DNA of 64,000 bases from Trichobilharzia szidati (taxonomy: Eukaryota; Platyhelminthes; Trematoda; Strigeidida; Schistosomatidae), in the NCBI GenBank assembly GCA_944472155.2, contig OX235271.1, forward strand, positions 37,560,633 through 37,624,632, read 5' to 3'. A program made the translations under genes and the position numbers. Below, piece by piece: positions 60,601-64,000 of this stretch. Positions within the stretch are counted from its first letter, which is position 1. Each line of letters begins with the position of its first letter. A model generated the notes under the pieces. The model saw only the letters and a list, made by a program, of their open reading frames with translations. It had not been told where the DNA came from and made no database searches.

Positions 60601-63347
60601 TGCCACTCCACTGTCTGCACTATCAACGAACATGGCCTTATACTCCATCATAAACTCTTATCTACGAGTGAGACTGCTGTGCCTGTAATAGTTAATTAAA
60701 CACACCAATTCGCGGTCATTTACGCGCAACTTCGAATACATCACCCCATTCTCAATCGCCCCTATTATCTCAAATCTCGGAGAATAGAAAGAAGACACAG
60801 TATACCTTTTATCCTAGTAGATTTGTAAGGAGACACATGAAGGCCAGTAATAATAAAGAGGAACTGACAACAGTTAAAAAGAAACAACTGTCCTAAAATT
60901 GCAGTCTGATGGGGACGTGGCTAGTGAAGTCTCACACGTAAGATTATCGAGAGCGATAAAACGGACTTATACTGCCGCTACCCTTTGTTTTTTCTTCAGT
61001 CGATTAATTATGATAGCCCAGGTGAAAGACATCCTACCTAGCGGTGCTACTTCTGTGTGTATCCACAAATTTAGTTGCTTCTGTCGAGAGGGCGTATTAA
61101 TGAGCATCTATGGTTCGGAAAAGACCAAATAAAATCTATGAGAAAATATATTATGACTAATCTGATTGGTGATAGAGGACACCAGGTGAACAGGAGTGAT
61201 GCCTTCAAAGTTATCTATCCCATTCCATCGAGCCTTTCGAACGGAATTCGAATCCGTCTTCTACACATAGCCGAAGCTATGGGAACTCCAGAGAACAATC
61301 CTGGTTTTGCATACAAAAGACGTTTGTTCTACCTTTGTCTCTCCCTTGGTCTAGGTAAATTTTAATTCAAACAAATCCTCCCACCCTTTTTCATTTTCCA
61401 TCTCCTTCGTACTTTTATGGTATTTATTTAAATTCTGATTATCTGTCCACTTCACCTACAGTATTACGTAACTTTAAGGATTTGACCTAGATTATTTATT
61501 GAACTGTCTACATGTATACATATTACTTCCTTCTTTGTTCTATCGCCACCTGCATAAACCTTATTATCACTATTTTGTTATCGTTATAATCATCGTTATC
61601 ACTGACGTTCAAAACATTTACCACATTACTGTTATTATCATTATTTGATCTACAACATCACTGTCATTGTTTATAATTTCTATATCTAAATCTACGTAAA
61701 TTAAAGTAAAGCCTGAAGAAGATCTAATTCAGAATAATGTTGTTCGATTATACGTCTTGTTCTAATAGTAGTAATAATAATAATCGGAATTTTTGAAGAT
61801 TATTATGATCACCTCGATTGTTATTCATTATTTCACATCCCTGAACTCTGATGCTTTATTTCATCGACCGCATGGACTTAAATGCCTACGACAAACATTT
61901 CATGATGTAAATGTAAAGCCTGATGAGAATTCACCGAAAATACCTATTTGCTTAAATCGTGTTCTGTGAATATTGTGCAATTGTAAGAAACGTGTTGAGA
62001 AGTTCCCCTATTCAGAATATCTTTCGTATTTTGAGGATTTCAAACTTGCCTATTTCTATTTTTTTGCCAGTGACACCGATACAGGGAAAAGTGTGTTAAA
62101 AATGTCATTAAAAGTAGTTCTTAATTCTATATTTAACTAATTTCAGAAGAAGGTGATTCTAATTAAGAGATGTCGATTCATAGAATACTCTATAATTAAA
62201 CATGTCTTGCAAGTGCATTAACAAGTTGTTCCTGGAGTGTCGAATTTATATACTTGTGTGTTGACAAAGATCAGTTTGGTTACAGGATTTTCATCATGAG
62301 CTGACATTCGTTAGAGAACCATTGGAAAACCTGGGAGTACTGGACAGCTGTTTCATCCTACTTTGGGACCATTCATCAGTACGCACCCACCGGGATTCGA
62401 ACTCAGGACCTTCTGGTTACAAGGCTAGAGAGCTCGTATACCATTAAGCCACCAGGACCTGAACCAATGGTCCTTGAATTCTAACTTCTGCCGATTCACG
62501 ACATAGTGCGACCATTTCGGAGTGTCTCCTTCCATGAGTTACTGCCTCATCTTCATCCTGTTGTACCCTACTGGTCACGGCTTCCCACTAGAATCCCGTG
62601 ACCAACGCTATGCCGTGAATTGGCAGTAGTTAGAATTCAAGGACCATTAGATCGGGTCTCAGTGACTCAATGGTCTACGAGATCGCCTTGTAACCAGAAG
62701 GTCCTGGGTTCGAATCCCGGTGGGTGCGTACTTCTGAAGAGTCCCAAGCTAGGACGAAACAGATATCCAGTACTCCCAGGTTTTCCAATGGTTCTCTAAC
62801 GAATGTCAGCTCATGATGAAAATCCTGTAACCAATCAAATCTCTACAAACCAACACTTGAACATCATTTTGGTTAGCTATTGTGATGATTAGTAAACTCA
62901 ACTTCTCAACATAGTAGCGAGTAATACGTCACTGACTTCATCATAGTGACTTCACCTCATGAATGTTATCAACTTCGTTGATCGGAGTTGTAACATTTGG
63001 TTAAGTTGATCCAGTGCCTATTAAGTGGTTGATGTTAATTTCGTTTGACATAATGAATGTCAAGTAATTATAAAATTGTTTATTTAACTACAGATAGTTT
63101 GGACTGCTCTGAATTATTTTTTCATTCTACTCATCGACACCACTGGATTCCAAATATTCTACCAAGTGACTTGGCTACAGAATTATTTCGTCATCACGAA
63201 GCACCCTACGTTTGGTTTGCCGGTCAGCTAGCTGCGTTCATTCTGCGGCCTAAACCTCATCTCGCTGAGTTAATCAAAGAAGCGGTGAAGGAATTCAAGT
63301 CAAAACATCATCCTGTTGTAGGTGTGCATGTAAGACGTACAGACAAA
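48652..63347 (+). CDS. FUT8: Alpha-1,6-fucosyltransferase, first five coding exons, continues past the window
   Basis: FUT8 moves fucose from GDP-fucose to the innermost GlcNAc of N-glycans in the Golgi lumen (family knowledge). Proposed exons are 48652-48664, 48697-48915, 54407-54726, 55481-55712 and 63094-63347. Exon 2 encodes a type II membrane anchor (KLVILLVLWLPLLPVLHLY). Exon 3 encodes HEILRRRAIHYVHEMEYTL and a coiled coil ending RVQKRIQQLQ. Exon 4 starts NPADCRKAK and has CGFGCSMHRLTYC. Exon 5 has YVWFAGQLAAFILRPKPHL and the donor-binding VGVHVRRTDK. Joins 3/4 (phase 0) and 4/5 (phase 1, GAT) are exact and match human FUT8 order. Least certain: the 13-nt first exon with a 32-nt intron, and the exon 3 acceptor (54406 fits phase; 54339 or 54342 would need another exon). 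Catalytic exons lie beyond 64000. Confidence 0.9.
48916..49925 (+). other. FUT8 intron 2, first part
   Basis: After the GTGAGT donor about 1 kb shows no recognised feature. Confidence 0.5.
49930..50151 (-). repeat. PLE-2 end region, left side only
   Basis: TTTATGAATTTAGATAAAGC and AAGAAGACGTAATTTGTCTG resemble sequence at 38.83-38.87 kb. This looks like element-end sequence continuing from the PLE at 50.15 kb that has no partner on the right side. Confidence 0.45.
50152..52034. mobile_element. PLE-2: 5'-truncated PLE capped by an inverted copy of its own 3' end
   Basis: 50152-50548 and 51638-52034 are near-identical inverted arms of about 397 bp. Each arm encodes the C-terminal ESSEPINGENRRPSSSIAKH and EALAIRKFKP, minus strand on the left and plus on the right. 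Between them lies minus-strand reverse transcriptase. The junction at 51638 falls at GTATTTAC, present at both joined points, and cuts the coding region at IHKPNNPLRP. Located in FUT8 intron 2. Confidence 0.9.
50454..51608 (-). pseudogene. PLE-2 reverse transcriptase and GIY-YIG, lacking N-terminus
   Basis: The open frame reads RPILSMCKSPTHKLAKWLVE, then MYSFDVNSLFTNAP with the first catalytic Asp, and VDGVAMRSPLGPLLADIYMS, where the usual G before SPLGP is R. RRYVDDIVII keeps the catalytic Asp pair. YRKPTWTGQYLNYHSF follows, then CIYQFECTCGHTYIGRTHRS. After a frame change near 50455 the C-terminus continues to 50204. The N-terminal third is missing, so no full protein can be made. It belongs to the same broad PLE type as PLE-A. 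Confidence 0.88.
52035..52635. other. No gene recognised (FUT8 intron 2)
   Basis: AT-rich intronic sequence. Confidence 0.5.
52640..53265 (+). mobile_element. SR2-type LINE, 3' end
   Basis: Plus-strand frames give EGTDEDVKSRTAKARNTFIN, QICRRKWRWIEHSLRRPLGD and ASARVEPEREAVSGTSKG, then a 3' end with CCCTATGTTCCACTAGGAAC and AATAAT repeats at 53253-53267. The C-terminal 200 residues of the element remain, frameshifted. It lies in FUT8 intron 2 in the same direction as the gene. Confidence 0.85.
53268..53920. other. No gene recognised; C-run at 53629-53638
   Basis: Intronic sequence with a short poly-C tract. Confidence 0.5.
53924..53978 (-). ncRNA. Hammerhead ribozyme, intact core
   Basis: On the minus strand the core CTGACGA (53961-53967) fits CUGANGA. 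Stem II is GTGC/GCAC with loop CAACTA. GAAA follows, and stem III is a three-pair ACC/GGT with a two-base loop, ending in the cleavage triplet GTC (53937-53935). Stem I pairs GCCCTG with CAAGGC apart from one C-A mismatch. All conserved residues of the family are present. The short stem III resembles that of retroelement hammerheads. It is antisense to FUT8. Confidence 0.8.
53924..54040 (-). mobile_element. Family K SINE fragment: tRNA box B plus hammerhead
   Basis: The minus strand carries GGTTCGAATCTC (about 54016-54027) and GGGACATGAGTTCCTTCAAG, identical to 38.65-38.70 kb. The hammerhead at 53924-53978 follows directly. The box A half is missing in this copy. Confidence 0.75.
54727..55480 (+). 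other. FUT8 intron 3
   Basis: 754 bp with donor CAG|gtaaac and acceptor gattgtag|AAT. No repeat seen. Confidence 0.8.
56149..56870 (-). mobile_element. SR2-type LINE, 3' end
   Basis: The minus strand gives INSCLHSILKIRWPTRNDQR, EQEPIVKQIGRKKCKWIG, RVTWRRSCEEEMKTCGQTWS and EALCSCRN, then ATT repeats at 56149-56176. The open stretch is intact for 145 residues, but the reverse transcriptase is missing. The left edge of the truncation is at a (TTG)n run near 56850-56870. Confidence 0.88.
56990..57235 (+). pseudogene. PLE-D coding, first part
   Basis: FDVLLSRTQDGSLKRDVYRK, PTSVGQYTHFLSFLSIRYK and LTNRARRICTGDYLENELG match the segment after the YVDD box in PLE-A and PLE-2. It stops where gypsy sequence begins. 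Confidence 0.8.
57700..58529 (-). pseudogene. Gypsy integrase
   Basis: MYWPDIRENVKKYVTACKQC is the end of the zinc-binding region. IDVMGPFLQTYNGSQYLLVM carries the first catalytic Asp. Then come VTEAVVRQVFANQGVQ and, after frameshifts, HSESAREMTNKSPFQL and a C-terminal RTNQQRKTKAE. Confidence 0.85.
58681..58890 (+). mobile_element. SINE B, 5'-truncated, inserted in gypsy element
   Basis: It starts inside the tRNA-like head (TCGCTCGCCGACTATGCACA), with box B GGTTCGATCCCC, and ends CCCTATGTTCCACTGGGGAA plus an A-rich tail. The repeat (A)GTCATTCAAG at 58670-58680 and 58889-58899 is its target-site duplication. Confidence 0.93.
59083..59319 (-). pseudogene. Gypsy RNase H region
   Basis: VETDHKPWQWLITARGPREK and LSRWMLRLKE are the conserved RNase H end of gypsy polyproteins. 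The upstream part is in another frame. Confidence 0.8.
59580..60470 (-). pseudogene. Gypsy reverse transcriptase
   Basis: VEHEIPVTTGKVRPFISRRV, VEEMLKDDIIEESDSPYSYP, FTVSDLRSGYWQLPIKQGDR and MPFGLTGAWFTFRRLM are present. The catalytic box reads VYGDSLVI where YLDD is expected, so the second Asp is lost. It ends NGEFGLCIKKAKSQIAMK and LGYKVGNGEI. Frame changes occur near 59780 and 60070. Confidence 0.88.
60471..60715 (-). pseudogene. Gypsy aspartic protease region
   Basis: The minus strand reads TITGTAVSLVDKSL, where an active site would read DTGAAVSLVD, so the catalytic Asp is Ile. It continues QTVEWHVLRVAGVSDCRVSN, with FLVVPEF and LGEDFFREVDTVINMRKR leading into the reverse transcriptase. 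Confidence 0.7.
60795..61365 (+). pseudogene. PLE-D coding, second part (GIY-YIG region)
   Basis: SRFVRRHMKASNNKEELTTV, a stop, LSRAIKRTYTAATLCFFFSR, then SVCIHKFSCFCREGVLMSIY, where the GIY-YIG motif is disrupted. In another frame come DRGHQVNRSDAFKVIYPIPS and LLHIAEAMGTPENNPGFAYK, ending at 61365. It continues the frame order of 56990-57235 and so marks the right side of the gypsy insertion. Confidence 0.8.
61932..62263. other. No gene recognised (FUT8 intron 4)
   Basis: AT-rich intronic sequence between PLE-D and the palindromic SINE. Confidence 0.5.
62268..62850. mobile_element. Palindromic hammerhead-SINE pair (family H)
   Basis: Two arms of about 240 bp (62268-62505 and 62605-62850) are inverted copies around a 100-bp centre. 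Each holds a tRNA-like block (box A TGGCTTAATGG on the left arm's minus strand; box B GGTTCGAATCC at 62708-62718), a hammerhead motif and an outer tail (GGTTACAGGATTTTCATCAT and its reverse). It lies in FUT8 intron 4, about 240 bp before exon 5. Confidence 0.85.
62728..62773 (+). ncRNA. Hammerhead ribozyme candidate, sense to FUT8
   Basis: Stem I is GTACT (62728-62732) with AGTAC (62769-62773). The core is CTGAAGA (62734-62740), stem II GTCC/GGAC, the box GAAA at 62756-62759, and the cleavage triplet ATC ends at 62767. All core positions fit. Weak points: a C-A mismatch in the very short stem III and a mismatch next to the cleavage site. The partner in the left arm (about 62342-62384, minus strand) has an AT insertion after its core and an altered stem I. 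Confidence 0.6.
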
Positions 63348-63827
63348 GTAAGTGTTAGTGAAAACTCTTTGGAAATGAGGTATGGTGCGCACATTGATTG
63401 GAATGTCTATTAGGACTACTAGCTTGCGATTTCGTTATGTAATGAAGGTAACGTTTGATCAATATTTGAAGTCTAATCGCATTTAGATGTTCAACTATTG
63501 ACCGCATCAATTTTATGACCTCATAATTGGTCAAGGGAAGACCTGAACAATTTTCAATCCCTCTCCACAATACAATACCTGGTGGTTTGATTTCACACGG
63601 ATTGTCCACCTGAATGACCGCCTGCCTGTGCTGATTTCCAGATGTTATATCGTATTGCCATTTGAGGCAAGTAGTGAAATGTGAACTGTCGCATTATCTG
63701 ATCGAAAACGATTGTCAAATTAGTGGTTCCGATAACGGCTGGATGATGTGATTAAATTGCTTGAAGTTGGCTGGTTCTGTATGAGCTAACTTTGTATTAT
63801 CCTGAGAAGATTAGATAACCGAAATAA
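63348..63827 (+). other. FUT8 intron 5, start
   Basis: Donor AAA|gtaagt at 63348. No feature recognised before the dispersed repeat. Confidence 0.7.
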
Positions 63828-64000
63828 ATCATTCAGCGAAGAGACTCCTTTCAACGAATTCATCATCAAATTGTACAATCGTATATATATGGTTATTAAG
63901 AAATTATATCCGGTGAGGGAATTCAATCATAGGTGTGAATGCATAAAGTAATAATAATAGTAGTATGAAATGCAAATAAAACTAAAATGTCTGTGATTAT
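63828..64000 (+). repeat. Dispersed repeat, copy 2 (cut by window end)
   Basis: Collinear with 35664-35829 with scattered substitutions. It runs to the last base of the window, so its right end is unknown. Confidence 0.8.

Larger units (their letters stand above)
57240..60715 (-). mobile_element. Gypsy-type LTR retrotransposon, truncated
   Basis: On the minus strand the order is protease, reverse transcriptase, RNase H, integrase, then a purine-rich tract (AACGGGAGGACGAG near 57530) and a putative 3' LTR (57240-57524, starting TGTGGTGGTGCG). Gag and the 5' LTR are missing: no second LTR copy lies near 60.7 kb. Frameshifts occur throughout. Confidence 0.82.
55901..61931 (+). mobile_element. 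Disrupted Penelope-like element (PLE-D) spanning 6 kb
   Basis: The inverted ends 55901-56020 and 61790-61931 match well (ACATTTACATCATGAAATG, GTCGTAGGCATTTAAGTCCA, CAGAGTTCAGGGATGTGA). PLE coding is present at 56990-57235 and resumes at 60795-61365. An SR2 LINE (56149-56870) and a gypsy element with a SINE inside (57240-60715) sit between. The whole nest fills most of FUT8 intron 4. Confidence 0.75.

Overview
This window looks like nuclear DNA of a digenean blood fluke, most likely Schistosoma. It is AT-rich and intron-rich. Most of it is layered retrotransposon debris of types known from schistosomes: RTE/SR2-type and CR1-type LINEs, Penelope-like elements (PLEs), a gypsy-type LTR element, and tRNA-derived SINEs, some carrying hammerhead-ribozyme motifs like that of the Smα repeat. 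The genus call is inference from these families, not from a search.

Three host genes are supported, all on the + strand. (1) VPS25, an ESCRT-II subunit, has two exons at 4694-4986 and 7149-7398. A CR1-type LINE ends about 53 bp before its start codon. (2) A small secreted cysteine-containing protein with no recognised family has three exons at 24725-26218, a 59-nt first intron and a TATA box. (3) FUT8, the core alpha-1,6-fucosyltransferase, starts near 48652 and runs off the right edge. Its first five coding exons are visible, and its introns are packed with mobile elements.

Layout: 1-1.9 kb, SINE relic. 1.9-4.6 kb, CR1-type LINE. 4.7-7.8 kb, VPS25. 8.1-15.2 kb, SR2 and RTE-2 copies, a palindromic hammerhead-SINE and a SINE. 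15.8-19.0 kb, a decayed minus-strand LINE hit by a SINE and by an RTE-2 copy with the twin-priming inversion pattern. 19.8-21.2 kb, truncated PLE. 21.5-24 kb, SINE and SR2 relic. 24.7-26.2 kb, secreted-protein gene. 28.7 kb, PLE terminal-repeat palindrome. 30.2-31.2 kb, PLE relic. 31-35 kb, nothing recognised. 35.9-37.9 kb, SR2 with a SINE inside. 38.4-38.8 kb, double-SINE insertion between 31-bp direct repeats. 39.9 kb, Smα-type hammerhead relic. 41.5-46.6 kb, a nearly complete PLE nested in a second PLE, both with 13-bp target-site duplications. 48.6-64 kb, FUT8, containing a PLE with an inverted 3' end, a well-formed hammerhead, and a SINE inside a gypsy element inside a PLE.

The host genes are not a functional cluster: one acts in endosomal sorting, one is secreted, one is a Golgi glycosyltransferase. 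What ties the window together is the mobile-element biology: one tRNA head on two different SINE tails, one tail shared with the local LINE, hammerheads next to tRNA-like pol III promoters, and PLEs bearing inverted terminal repeats.
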